From Mariniblastus sp. (GTDB lineage Bacteria; Planctomycetota; Planctomycetia; Pirellulales; Pirellulaceae), in contig WTFU01000060.1 of the NCBI GenBank assembly GCA_011523945.1, forward strand, positions 1 through 35,206: a DNA stretch of 35,206 nucleotides, in the 5' to 3' direction. Every line of letters begins with the position of its first letter. Within the stretch, counting starts at the first letter, position 1. The notes below the pieces were generated by a model. That model ran no database searches, was not told the DNA's origin, and saw only the letters and a program-made list of their open reading frames with translations. Shown here one piece after another: positions 26,501-34,074 of the stretch. Both the position numbers and the translations under genes were made by a program.

Positions 26501-26994
26501 TCCAAAATGTTGCGTTTGGATTGGCTGCGGTGATTGCCTTGATTCACGACGTTTTGATTGTGCTCGGTGCAATCGCTATCAGCCACTGGATTGCCGGTGC
26601 GCTTGGATTTCTGGGGATCGTCGAGTTCAAGATCAGCCTCGAAATTATTGCTGCACTCCTGACAGTTATCGGTTACTCGCTTAACGACACAATTGTTGTT
26701 TTTGATCGAATCCGAGAAGTTCGGGGCAAACGAACTGAGATTACTGCCGACATTGTTAACGCCAGTATTTCACAAACCCTCAGCCGTACTATCCTGACTT
26801 CGGTAACCACCTTTATCGTGGTTTTCATTCTCTACTGTTTTGGTGGCGACGCGATTCACGGATTTGCGTTCGCCTTAGTCATCGGCGTCCTCGTCGGTAC
26901 CTACAGTTCGATCTTTATCGCTTCACCAGCACTGCTTTGGTTGATGAACACGGTTGGCTTGAACCCGGGGGAAGTCGACCCGGAAACGGCATAG
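23593..26994 (+). CDS. secDF: SecD-SecF fusion protein with long acidic Pro/Glu/Lys insert
   Basis: Fused SecD and SecF, 1133 residues, which use the proton gradient to pull exported proteins across the inner membrane. The N-terminus has an additional hydrophobic segment (about 29-48) before the canonical first SecD helix (about 62-80). GVDLRGGINM, the SecD signature, lies at 86-95. The SecD P1 region ends with GVVLDGQLHSAPNI, and the helices lie at about 412-560. The SecF half begins near 590, with DHDLRGGSTVRMVF as its matching motif; its last helices lie at about 946-1122 with SLNDTIVVFDRIRE. Residues about 717-846, in the exported SecF loop, are a low-complexity stretch rich in Glu, Pro, Lys and Thr (KPEQEKPESN, AEPKPETPKSDE) that is not part of the known SecF fold. 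AGGA about 8 nt upstream supports the start. A strong terminator follows. Confidence 0.95.
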   Translation: MLEFSSNASLLAQNTAQAAENIVPFYQTGFFVFLLLIAAVVLGFFAAKYISSGLKVAEYQGRMSIVLIAVLVASLMIWAKWPPKLGVDLRGGINMIGSLNLDAFLDEDGAGKRPEATDIIPALVRRVNPSGTKEIMIRPLGADKIEVTIPTVEDAEADGIWKRLVEAGKLEFRILARDAQAFKLQRDAAKAQAAAGNRSRKVQDEVDGKKQTVAVWVALARVVQPEDSPNEIVPFKFVPQRSDLVRDKASGKILDLSTWSASGSSDADSQGAEFAKWCAEQGVRTPQILVIQPEDDQNVEGEHLASVSSAMDERGRGSVAFKTTAVGSSKMGMLTRMNIDRPMGVVLDGQLHSAPNIQSAIYANGRITGEFTPEEVSELIITLESGKLDVALNKSPISRDFIESNLGKQLLEQGFLAIGCSLVLVLIFMMFYYRFAGIVATAALLLNLVLILALVMAINQPFTLTGLAGLVLTVGMSVDANVLIFERIREELDRGAALRMAIRNGFDKATTTIIDANVTTLITAVVLYVIGTEQIKGFSVTLILGILMSMFTAIYVSRLIFDIFERRRWLTQLNMTRILERKQFDFLSKVSLTGIMSFALIVGGLSSVFLLGPKILDHDLRGGSTVRMVFNDAQDVEALRKELDDLNEMHNGESVEFSVTGFQQGGDGEKNTVFRVDSNLPAYEGPPQEKFDELADILARVFKGRLKLNHVEVVNSAASSNPTSTPAKPAETNTKEPVKTGLNWEAGGLTPLASAASSFMLTYQEAEKQEPATPPAEGTEREKPEQEKPESNATEATSAEPKPETPKSDEAKPESEADSPQEEATDEDDNQFKPETPADNQIAKPESVTRSLKVTPGISGKSLINMLIEASETAELELEEEQIFVDSSDVEQDESAASTVSENWEVTMEVNRAEEADAIIDAWSQKLNQTPYFPTTSKVGGQIAGKTQVQALVAIFASLLGIIAYVWIRFQNVAFGLAAVIALIHDVLIVLGAIAISHWIAGALGFLGIVEFKISLEIIAALLTVIGYSLNDTIVVFDRIREVRGKRTEITADIVNASISQTLSRTILTSVTTFIVVFILYCFGGDAIHGFAFALVIGVLVGTYSSIFIASPALLWLMNTVGLNPGEVDPETA

Positions 26995-27060
26995 CCCGCA
27001 GAGCTTAACCCACCTTTCTGTTCAAACTTTCCATAGGTTGACAGAAGGCTAAACAAAGTG

Positions 27061-27093
27061 AGAGCTGCCATTTTCGATGGCAGCTCTTTTTTT
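27061..27093 (+). terminator. Intrinsic terminator after secDF
   Basis: A perfect 11-bp stem AGAGCTGCCAT / ATGGCAGCTCT (27061-27071 and 27077-27087) with loop TTTCG is followed by a T-run to 27093. It lies 66 nt after the secDF stop and closes the yajC-secDF transcript. Confidence 0.92.
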
Positions 27094-27397
27094 ATTGGTG
27101 TTTGGACTGAATTCGCTCCTCCGGAAAGCACTCGCGTTAACACCTATCTCATTACAGATTAACGGGTGGATTGGGAAACCGCCCGAAAGGTTTACCTGAT
27201 CGCAAAATCCGGTATTCGAAAACGCATCTAATGCTATGTCCAGCGGGTTAAATCATGTCTTTTACTGGAGGTGTGCAATAGTTCAAGGGTTACATTAACT
27301 TGCCATGGATTGGCGTATTTATTCTCTAGCAGCTTGCCAGAGGGTTGCATTTGGTAATTTACCAAATAATAAACTCGCTTTATTCTTGGAGACGTTG
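27094..27397. other. Gene-free leader of the LysM protein
   Basis: About 300 nt with no supported gene apart from the palindrome listed separately. An in-frame ATG at 27305 could extend the LysM protein by 31 residues, but it has no ribosome binding site and the extension has no signal-like pattern. Confidence 0.45.
27349..27367. promoter_or_regulatory. Perfect 19-nt palindrome, candidate operator
   Basis: ATTTGGTAA and TTACCAAAT flank a single central T, giving nine perfect base pairs of symmetry. The site ends 30 nt before the preferred ATG 27398. The form suits a dimeric repressor or activator. As RNA, a hairpin with a shorter stem is possible, but the small loop makes the DNA-site reading more likely. 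Confidence 0.5.
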
Positions 27398-28504
27398 ATG
27401 GGTTCATTTCAACAAATCTTAATTAGTATTGTCTGCCTCGGAATTGCATTCGGATTTGGTGCATATGTCAATACACACCCTTCGGGGCCGGAGAGTGAGG
27501 GCGCTAATCTGGCTCAACAAAACGGAGCTAATTCAAATGATGTTATCAACGAATTAGATTTTGTAGAAAAACGCCCCGCCAAAATGGGCATGATGCGCAA
27601 GCCTCTCAAGCCAAGGCTCGCTTTCCCCAATAATTCGTTCGGTAGCGACTCCATTACACAGCCGCCCGTCCTTCCCGCTCCAAGCGATCTGGGCAACCGA
27701 GCCGACGATCAATCTCCGCCACCCCCCAGTTCTTCGATCTCAAATACCGTCGACGAACCACTCGTTTCTCTGGTTGAGGATATGGGGCCTCCTGGAATCG
27801 CACAGGCGAACGATGTCCCTGATTTTTCGGAAGCCGCCGACGAAGTGGCAGCAATCCAAACAGAATCGAATCCACCGCGAAGGGCAATGCGAAATCAAAT
27901 CTCAGAACCGCTTGGAGATAATCGTTTGACACAAACTGTAAACAAAGCTCCGCTTGAAGCTACCCCTCCCCAGACGGTCTCCGAATCCGTCTCTGGTACG
28001 CCGCTTTCCGAGCCGCTTGCTGGCCCGGTAATTGAACCGTTTGAATCGGCATTTAGCGCAAACGACTTCGAGCCACAATTGGTCGGATCGCAGCCTAAAC
28101 CAACGAAAATTAAATCGCTTACCGAACCGCCGAGCGCGCTTGTCGAGAGCACACCGCGCCAGTCGGGTGAACCCGCCAACACGTTTAAGGATACCAATCC
28201 GCTTCCAACCAATTTAACGTTTTCGATCGAAGAACCCTCGGAGCTCGATACGAGACGGCGAATTCCATTCAAACTTAACTCTGCCCGAAAAGAAGAGCTC
28301 CGAGATATTCGAGCACGTAGCAAACAGTATGAGGACTTCCAGGAGCACATTGTTCGCGCAAACGAATCGCTCCAGTCCATCTCTACCGACTACTTTGGCA
28401 AACCGGACTTCTATCTCGACATCTACCTCGCCAACCGCGAAAATCTGTCGAGCCCGGTGGGAATCAAGCCGGGTACAAAACTGAAAATCCCCACGATCAA
28501 ATAA
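27398..28504 (+). CDS. Membrane-anchored protein with C-terminal LysM domain
   Basis: Protein of 368 residues from ATG 27398, chosen because GGAG lies 6 nt upstream and the product opens with a signal anchor (MGSFQQILISIVCLGIAFGF). ATG 27305 upstream would bury this helix. The middle 230 residues are disordered-looking and rich in Pro, Ser, Glu and Asn (DQSPPPPSSSISN, VSGTPLSEPLAGPVIEPFES). The last 50 residues form a LysM motif: HIVRANESLQSISTDYFG, then YLDIYLANRENL and a GIKPGTKLKIP ending. LysM domains bind peptidoglycan or related N-acetylglucosamine polymers, so the protein probably bridges the inner membrane and the cell wall. It is the only gene between two terminator-like regions, so it is likely transcribed alone. 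Confidence 0.85.
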   Translation: MGSFQQILISIVCLGIAFGFGAYVNTHPSGPESEGANLAQQNGANSNDVINELDFVEKRPAKMGMMRKPLKPRLAFPNNSFGSDSITQPPVLPAPSDLGNRADDQSPPPPSSSISNTVDEPLVSLVEDMGPPGIAQANDVPDFSEAADEVAAIQTESNPPRRAMRNQISEPLGDNRLTQTVNKAPLEATPPQTVSESVSGTPLSEPLAGPVIEPFESAFSANDFEPQLVGSQPKPTKIKSLTEPPSALVESTPRQSGEPANTFKDTNPLPTNLTFSIEEPSELDTRRRIPFKLNSARKEELRDIRARSKQYEDFQEHIVRANESLQSISTDYFGKPDFYLDIYLANRENLSSPVGIKPGTKLKIPTIK

Positions 28505-28538
28505 CCTAAACAGGCGATGAGAATTCGCTTGGGGTCGT

Positions 28539-28591
28539 TTAAGCCAGGGGCTTAATAACTGTCAGCTGCGAAGATGAACGGCTATCCGTTC
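28539..28591. other. Two stem-loops between convergent genes
   Basis: TTAAGCC / GGCTTAA (28539-28545 and 28549-28555) has a 3-nt loop, and GAACGG / CCGTTC (28576-28581 and 28586-28591) has a 4-nt loop. They lie between the LysM gene and the convergent hydrolase-like gene. Neither has a T-run on either strand, so a terminator role is uncertain. Confidence 0.35.
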
Positions 28592-28681
28592 GCCTGGCCA
28601 AATTGAATGAACCTACCGCTAAACATCGCGGACTTTTAATTTCGCCGACGCTCTGTGACTTCGCTGCCCATTACCGACCGT

Positions 28682-29785
28682 TTACTCGTCTTCTCCAGAA
28701 TCGACTTCGCGGGTAATCCATGGAAATTTCTCCGCGTTGGCCGCTACTTTGTTTTCAAACAAACGAACGGTAATTGCCTTCCAAAGGTTGTCGACTCTGG
28801 ACTCGGAAAGCATTTGCACTCCCGAGAACCGACTCTTTTTGGTGTTTATTTCAATTAACTCGCTGGCCTTCAATCTCTCCTCTCGGTCCTCAATTTTGGA
28901 AACATCCGGACGATGTTTACCCAAAATCTCTGCGATCTCTTGTGATTCTTTAGCCGTTTTCTCAAAGCTGCTCCAGAGAACCAGCATCGGCATCGCAGCA
29001 CTTCCATCCACCCCTGTGAACAAAGGGTGCTGAATGTTGTTCGCCATGGAAACACCAGCTATCTTTTTAACCGGTGAAACCAGCATCAAAGATTTGACAT
29101 CTTGCCCTTGCTTTATGCCTTGAGGGCTATGAGAAGGAAATGCAAACCAATCGTTCAAAACCCATTGAACGGCCAAAACCGATGTCTCGCCAACGGCTAC
29201 CACGGAGAGCAAGTCGATGTTTACTTCGCCCTTGTTATGTTTCTGTACCAAAAACTTTTTGCAACGCTCGATATCTTTCTGAGCCGACATCACTTCCTGT
29301 TTTCGAAATTTTTTGTAGTCGAGAGGCTTTTTTAAACCTTCAACCGAAACGCTTTGACCGTGACCGCGAAGGTCAGGAACAATCACTGCGTGTCCTGATT
29401 TCTGTAGAAACAAGCCATATTTGAGTAATTGCCGACGATCGCCCTCCCAATCATGAAGCAGAATAAACGGGATTGCTTGCGTTGCGGGAGCGTCATCCGC
29501 GGCATCCTTTAGTCTAGGTGGGGCAAAGTAGGTGCACTTAAGACGTACTCCATCGGGCGTGTCGAGAACGATGTGCTCATACTTAGGAATTTCGACCTCC
29601 TTATCGTCCTGGGAATTACCGGGTCTTGCGATCTTCTCTCCCTGAACTGGCGCAAAAGCCATCAGCTCGCCGAATGGAGAGGCCGCCTGAAGCTGCGACG
29701 TCGAAATGGTCAAAAAGACGAGGAAAGCGGTAATTTTTAGAGAACCGCGTAAAAATTGACTTCGAGCTGGAAGGGATTTCTGCAT
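28682..29785 (-). CDS. Exported alpha/beta-hydrolase-fold protein, catalytic serine not conserved
   Basis: Protein of 367 residues with an N-terminal signal peptide (basic start, core ITAFLVFLTISTS, cleavage near QLQAA). The alpha/beta-hydrolase fold shows in FILLHDWEGDRRQ (oxyanion region, about 108-118), GHAVIVPDLRGHGQS (131-145), and the nucleophile-elbow position VAVGETSVLAV (196-206). There the usual GxSxG is replaced by GETSV: the Ser position is Thr201, with Ser202 one place later. The later strand MPMLVLWSSFEKT lacks the common GxxD acid motif, and no obvious catalytic His follows. It is therefore probably a non-enzymatic or altered member. It faces the vWA gene across a 296-nt divergent spacer that holds two palindromes. 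Fold assignment is good; function is unknown. Confidence 0.83.
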   Translation of the reverse strand: MQKSLPARSQFLRGSLKITAFLVFLTISTSQLQAASPFGELMAFAPVQGEKIARPGNSQDDKEVEIPKYEHIVLDTPDGVRLKCTYFAPPRLKDAADDAPATQAIPFILLHDWEGDRRQLLKYGLFLQKSGHAVIVPDLRGHGQSVSVEGLKKPLDYKKFRKQEVMSAQKDIERCKKFLVQKHNKGEVNIDLLSVVAVGETSVLAVQWVLNDWFAFPSHSPQGIKQGQDVKSLMLVSPVKKIAGVSMANNIQHPLFTGVDGSAAMPMLVLWSSFEKTAKESQEIAEILGKHRPDVSKIEDREERLKASELIEINTKKSRFSGVQMLSESRVDNLWKAITVRLFENKVAANAEKFPWITREVDSGEDE

Positions 29786-29832
29786 AGCGGCTATTTCGCC
29801 CCGTGGATAAGCATTGAAAGGGAAAACTCTGG

Positions 29833-29874
29833 AATTGTTGCCTGCAACAATTGAAGCTTAGGCCATTAATCATA
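29833..29874 (-). promoter_or_regulatory. 20-nt palindrome downstream of a possible -10 box
   Basis: AATTGTTGC and GCAACAATT (29833-29841 and 29844-29852) form a palindrome with nine perfect pairs around CT. On the minus strand a TATGAT box (29869-29874) lies just upstream, which would start transcription near 29862, so the palindrome would cover the first bases of the hydrolase-gene leader. I see no good -35. A repressor site is plausible but inferred. Confidence 0.45.
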
Positions 29875-29904
29875 GCAAATAGCGAAGGATTTTGCATTTT
29901 GATC

Positions 29905-29920
29905 ACACATTGAGATGTGT
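29905..29920. promoter_or_regulatory. Short inverted repeat in divergent spacer
   Basis: ACACAT and ATGTGT (29905-29910 and 29915-29920) flank TGAG. It lies in the middle of the spacer between the hydrolase-like gene (minus) and the vWA gene (plus), where a regulator could act on both. It is short enough to be chance. Confidence 0.25.
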
Positions 29921-30081
29921 CGACCTAACTCCTGCTAAACTCCTATTTATTCAACAAAAATAGATTTCGCCCTTTTTTCCCAAATTCATCGATTCTCGAC
30001 CGTACAACCCCCCCGTTACCGGTTGATTCCGGGAAATAGACGGGTGGATTTCACTTGCCAAAGACCGCATCGCGGTGAAAA

Positions 30082-32178
30082 ATGCTAAGATATACCAAGG
30101 AATGGTTGAAAAGAGTTCGCACCCTCTCCCCGTATTTGGAGATTGAGTTGAGCATCCGCAGTTTACGCCGATGGTGGCAGGTAAAAACAGGGAAAATGGA
30201 TACGCCGATCGACGGCGAAGTTCCGTTTTGGATCGTCAGTCTTGGATTTCACCTCGTGGTCATCATTTTTCTTGCGAGAATTATGATGCCGGAAGAATCA
30301 GTCAAAGCGGTTAGCTTGATGCTGGATGAACCCGTCGAGCAAATCGTCGAAGAAGATATTCCGATGGAAATCCAGTTTGACGAATTACTCACTGAAGAAA
30401 TCGGTGCTGACGGAGACGACGGGTTTGAAACGGCGGCCGCACAGGCTCCTATCGTCGATCCAATCTCTGAGGACACGATTGATCTCGAGATGCAGTTACG
30501 AGACGTCGCAGATATCGTCACTGACAACGACTTCATCGAAGCGACCGCTGAGAGCATGGCAATCGTCCCGGTCAAAGGATCGGTCGGAAATTCCGTCAAA
30601 GCGGCCTCGGGCGCGGTTGATCGAATGACACAGGAAATCTTGATGTCCATGCAGGAGCGGGAAACCATTGTGGTTTGGATGTTCGACCAATCGGCAAGCT
30701 TGATGGAACAGCGTGAAGAGATCGTTCAGCGATTCGATCGCATTTACGATGAACTTGGTATTCTACAAGCTGCGGGACATGCTTCGTTCGAGAATAAAAA
30801 ACAACCGCTGCTAACGCAGGTTTACGCCTTCGGCTCTGGAATTAAACCGCTTCTCAAAAATCCAACGCCCAGTTTGGCGACAATTAAAGAGGCGATTCAA
30901 TCGATTGACCGCGACTCCAGCGGAATTGAAAATGTGATGGAAACGGTCATCGTGGCGGCAAAGGATCATGCCTCCTACCGCCGGATCGATAAAACCACGG
31001 GCAAACCCAAGAACAACGTTATGTTGATCGTAGTTTCTGATGAAGCCGGCGACGACAAAGATAAGGTTGATGATGCAATCAGGATTTGCAACGAACATCA
31101 GATGCCAGTTTACGTGATTGGCGTTCCCGCCCCATTTGGTAGAACAAATACTGAAGTCAAATGGGTTGATCCGGATCCTGAATTCGACCAATCCACTCAA
31201 TGGGCGCTCGTTTCACAGGGACCGGAATCGATTATGCCGGAACGGCTTCGGCTTGATTCGACCGGAACTTTTGGTGACTTGAACATGATTGATTCTGGAT
31301 TCGGACCGTTTCATTTGACACGTTTAAGTTATGAAACTGGTGGAATTTATTTTGCAGTTCACCCCAATCGAAACACCAAACGTCGTGTGAAGAAGTGGGA
31401 AACCAAAAGTTACTCTGCCTCGATTCAGCATTTCTTCGACCCCAAAATCATGCGACGTTACAAACCGGACTACGTCTCTAATCAAACCTACCTCGCTCGG
31501 TTGAAAGCCAGTGAGTCTAGATCAGCGTTGGTGAGGGCCGCGACATTTACAACAACTGGAACCCTGGAGTCGCCAGTATTGCGCTTTGAAAAATTAAACG
31601 AGGCAACGTTTGTTGCCAATGTAAGTGCAGCGCAACAAACCGCTGCGATTGTGGAGCCCCAGATCAACCGACTGTACGAAATGCTCAAAGTTGGTGAAGA
31701 AGCTCGACCGGATGAACTCTCGCTTCGCTGGCAAGCAGGTTTCGATCTCGCGATTGGACGCGCCATCGCGGCAAAAGTCCGAGCAAGCTCCTATAACGCA
31801 ATGCTCGCGTTGATCAAAACTAAACTGAAATTTGATCCGCCGAAAGATAAGAAGACGCCCCAGAATAATACCTGGGTTTTGGTACCTGCCGATATTGTTC
31901 AGACTGGAAGTCAGGACACAAAACTATTGCAAAAAGCCCACAACTACCTCAACCGAGTGATTGAGGAACATCCCGGTACTCCTTGGGCTCTCCTGGCCCA
32001 GAGGGAACTTGAAACGCCCATCGGTTGGAAATGGGAACAGGATTACACTGCCCCCCCACAACCTCGGGAGGCTCGTCCTAACAACAATAATAATAACAAC
32101 AACAACGCCGAACCAAGAATCCCTCAACCACGCATGAACGCGGTACCCAAAACGAAACGCCCACCGCCGAAACTGTAA
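30082..32178 (+). CDS. Membrane-anchored vWA-domain protein
   Basis: Protein of 698 residues with a basic N-terminus (about 45 residues, EWLKRVR and RSLRRWW) and one membrane helix (about 48-66, PFWIVSLGFHLVVIIFLARI). An acidic spacer follows (about 70-150), then a von Willebrand A domain from about 194. Its metal-ion site reads DQSAS (Asp202, Ser204, Ser206) in VVWMFDQSASL; later segments NNVMLIVVSDEAGDD and MPVYVIGVPAP also fit the fold. The C-terminal third is helical, then Pro-rich with nine Asn residues in a row and KTKRPPPKL at the end. The vWA domain probably binds partner proteins through a divalent metal on the periplasmic side; the partner is unknown. I see no clear ribosome binding site. 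A bidirectional terminator follows. Confidence 0.88.
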   Translation: MLRYTKEWLKRVRTLSPYLEIELSIRSLRRWWQVKTGKMDTPIDGEVPFWIVSLGFHLVVIIFLARIMMPEESVKAVSLMLDEPVEQIVEEDIPMEIQFDELLTEEIGADGDDGFETAAAQAPIVDPISEDTIDLEMQLRDVADIVTDNDFIEATAESMAIVPVKGSVGNSVKAASGAVDRMTQEILMSMQERETIVVWMFDQSASLMEQREEIVQRFDRIYDELGILQAAGHASFENKKQPLLTQVYAFGSGIKPLLKNPTPSLATIKEAIQSIDRDSSGIENVMETVIVAAKDHASYRRIDKTTGKPKNNVMLIVVSDEAGDDKDKVDDAIRICNEHQMPVYVIGVPAPFGRTNTEVKWVDPDPEFDQSTQWALVSQGPESIMPERLRLDSTGTFGDLNMIDSGFGPFHLTRLSYETGGIYFAVHPNRNTKRRVKKWETKSYSASIQHFFDPKIMRRYKPDYVSNQTYLARLKASESRSALVRAATFTTTGTLESPVLRFEKLNEATFVANVSAAQQTAAIVEPQINRLYEMLKVGEEARPDELSLRWQAGFDLAIGRAIAAKVRASSYNAMLALIKTKLKFDPPKDKKTPQNNTWVLVPADIVQTGSQDTKLLQKAHNYLNRVIEEHPGTPWALLAQRELETPIGWKWEQDYTAPPQPREARPNNNNNNNNNAEPRIPQPRMNAVPKTKRPPPKL
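32080..32106 (+). repeat. Asn-codon microsatellite (AAC/AAT x9)
   Basis: Nine consecutive Asn codons lie in the vWA protein tail, in the order AAC AAC AAT AAT AAT AAC AAC AAC AAC. The repeat sits in a Pro-rich, probably disordered region. Length variation by slippage is possible, since changes of whole codons would keep the frame. Confidence 0.7.
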
Positions 32179-32190
32179 AGCGAACAAAAA

Positions 32191-32222
32191 AAAGCCCGTG
32201 GTTCAAACCACGGGCTTTTTTA
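32191..32222. terminator. Bidirectional intrinsic terminator
   Basis: GCCCGTGG / CCACGGGC (32195-32202 and 32209-32216) has loop TTCAAA. It is flanked by an A-run on the left and a T-run on the right, so it can act on both strands. It lies 16 nt after the vWA stop and 27 nt before the end of the convergent lipoprotein gene, and probably serves both. Confidence 0.9.
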
Positions 32223-32243
32223 TTTGAATGGAACTCACGATCA

Positions 32244-32930
32244 CTAATTCATCATCGCGTCTTCGGCAAAGGAATCCATTTTATCATAGGCGACGAAGAG
32301 CCTTGAAATATGGTCGGTAAGTCGTGAAAGGTAAAATGCTTCGAACTTCCGCTTATCTGTCTGTATTCGAGGCCGTCCATTTTCAGGAAACGCGAAAAGA
32401 TCCGGCCCGTCTGAGAATGCCACTTGGCCACCTTTCTCAATATCATACACAGTGACCGTCAAATCCGCTCTGCCTTTGTAAAGCGTTGCTCCGTCATGAA
32501 TCGAGTACGATCCAATTTCAAGCACAATCAACATCTCTGCTTTCACGGCTTCACCGATTGCAACCACGCTGGATTCTTCCCAGCCATTTTCGTCTATCCA
32601 TGACTCGACTTTTCCGGGCGATACCACGGTGACGTCCTTAACGCCGTTGGCAATTTTGCCACTCACGTGCTTACCAACGGAATAGGTCAAAGTGTCGGGA
32701 CCATAGGCAGAGGCATCCGAAAGACATAGAACCGCCACTCGCTTTCCTTCCAGCCCAGCAAATTTCGGCGGGATCTTATGGCCCTTAATTACATATAGCA
32801 ACTGCGCCATTTGCTGAATGCAGCCGGTAGACGTTGTAAGTACTGCCAACGGAATTACGATCGTTAGCGCGCAGGTAGCGAATCGTATTCCCAGTCTGCC
32901 GCCGGTAACTTTGCTCATCCTTCGTCCCAT
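32244..32930 (-). CDS. Putative lipoprotein, unknown function
   Basis: Protein of 228 residues with a basic n-region (MGRRMSKVTGGRLGIR), a hydrophobic core (TCALTIVIPLAVL) and a lipobox-like STGC at Cys37, pointing to a lipid-anchored protein. ATG 32930 is used; ATG 32918 (MSKVTGG) would keep the same signal. The mature part has alternating strands and helices, RVAVLCLSDASAYG, then AIGEAVKAEMLIVLEIG and YKGRADLTVTVYDI. This recalls the TolB-N or CsgG-like fold of outer-membrane-associated lipoproteins. That resemblance is by pattern only. There is no strong ribosome binding site. The downstream end shares the terminator with the vWA gene. Confidence 0.75.
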   Translation of the reverse strand: MGRRMSKVTGGRLGIRFATCALTIVIPLAVLTTSTGCIQQMAQLLYVIKGHKIPPKFAGLEGKRVAVLCLSDASAYGPDTLTYSVGKHVSGKIANGVKDVTVVSPGKVESWIDENGWEESSVVAIGEAVKAEMLIVLEIGSYSIHDGATLYKGRADLTVTVYDIEKGGQVAFSDGPDLFAFPENGRPRIQTDKRKFEAFYLSRLTDHISRLFVAYDKMDSFAEDAMMN

Positions 32931-33103
32931 TTGTATTAGCGAGGCGATCGCTCGTTGAAAAAATCGCGTTTATAATCGCGGGGAGCATAGCGAGATGAAT
33001 AAGGTGGAACAAGGGCATTTAAACGGATAAAGCCCGTTGAACTCTGATAGCACCCCAAAAATCAGCGATCGATTGGAAAACCCACCCAAATCCCCGAAAA
33101 GAT

Positions 33104-33919
33104 TTAATCTTCATACTGGTCTTCCAACTGTGCCGCCAGTTTTTCGTTGATTTTGATTCGACGAATGCCTTGCCCTTTTCCCGACTTTGGATCCAGGTCA
33201 ATCACCACGCCAGAAATCTGAACATTACCAGTCGCCACATCAAACGGAATTGGCCGAAACGAAATGGTTGCCTTTAGCACTTTTTCAATCTTTCGCCCCA
33301 AGATACTCTCGTGCGGCCCCGTCATACCGACATCTGAAATGAACGCCGTCCCCCCGGGAAGAATTTGCTCATCAGCTGTAGGGACGTGAGTATGGGTTCC
33401 ACAGACCGCCGTCACGCGACCATCAAGATGCCGCCCCATCAGTTGTTTGTCACTGGTTGCTTCTGCGTGAAAATCGCAAAATCGAATTTTGACACTTTCA
33501 GGAATTTCGTCGAGTATGGCATTGGCTTTCGCGTAGGGGCAATCCACCGGTTTCATGAATACTCTTCCGATCAAGCTGAAGACTGCGACTTCCCGGCCAT
33601 TCTCGGCTTTGACCACCGTCCAAGTTTTACCCGGTGCCTCGGCCGGATAATTCGCCGGCTTTACAATGTTATCCTTCTCCTCAAGGATTGGGATAATATC
33701 TTTCTTTCGATAGATATGATCTCCAAGCGTAATACAGTCGACTCCAGCCCCGATCAACTTTCGATAAATCGACGAAGTAATTCCGGAACCGTTTTCTGCA
33801 TTCTCACCGTTGACGATCACCAAATCGATGGACTCCTCACGGCGAAATCCGGGCAGTGCCTGCAAAACTATTTCTACACCCGGTTTACCTACGACGTCAC
33901 CAATGAACAGAATACGCAC
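33104..33919 (-). CDS. ymdB: YmdB-family metallophosphoesterase
   Basis: Protein of 271 residues of the YmdB (TIGR00282) family, reported to act as a 2',3'-cyclic nucleotide phosphodiesterase and often encoded beside RNase Y. GTG 33919 is taken as start because it gives the normal family N-terminus RILFIGDVVGKPG; extension to 33976 would add 19 unrelated residues. Metal ligands are Asp8 (IGD), Glu39 and Asn40 (NGENAENG), His68 (GDH), His151 (FCDFHAEATSDK), and His176 and His178 (CGTHTHVPTAD). The usual GNH is GDH here, with Asp67 in place of Asn. The C-terminal LGRKIEKVLKATISFRPIPF is also typical. It lies 155 nt after rny on the same strand, supporting a link to RNA turnover. Confidence 0.93.
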   Translation of the reverse strand: MRILFIGDVVGKPGVEIVLQALPGFRREESIDLVIVNGENAENGSGITSSIYRKLIGAGVDCITLGDHIYRKKDIIPILEEKDNIVKPANYPAEAPGKTWTVVKAENGREVAVFSLIGRVFMKPVDCPYAKANAILDEIPESVKIRFCDFHAEATSDKQLMGRHLDGRVTAVCGTHTHVPTADEQILPGGTAFISDVGMTGPHESILGRKIEKVLKATISFRPIPFDVATGNVQISGVVIDLDPKSGKGQGIRRIKINEKLAAQLEDQYED

Positions 33920-34074
33920 AGATATAATTCTTTCTCTAATCGAGCCCCGCAACAATCCTCGTCCGCGAGCCTCCACTTACTGATGTCACGCTATGAATAC
34001 GCCCACAAAATAATTCTCGGAGATTCAACGATTGGAAACATGAAAATTCGCTTGCGGGTGAATAAGCCACTAAT

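Noticed and set aside
28032..28380. Open frames opposite or within the Pro-rich middle of the LysM protein
   Set aside because: Low-complexity coding sequence often leaves other frames open; none has a start signal or domain.
32942..32955. GCGATCGC octamer, as in cyanobacterial HIP1 repeats
   Set aside because: A single copy was noticed here and the gene content is not cyanobacterial, so it is taken as chance.
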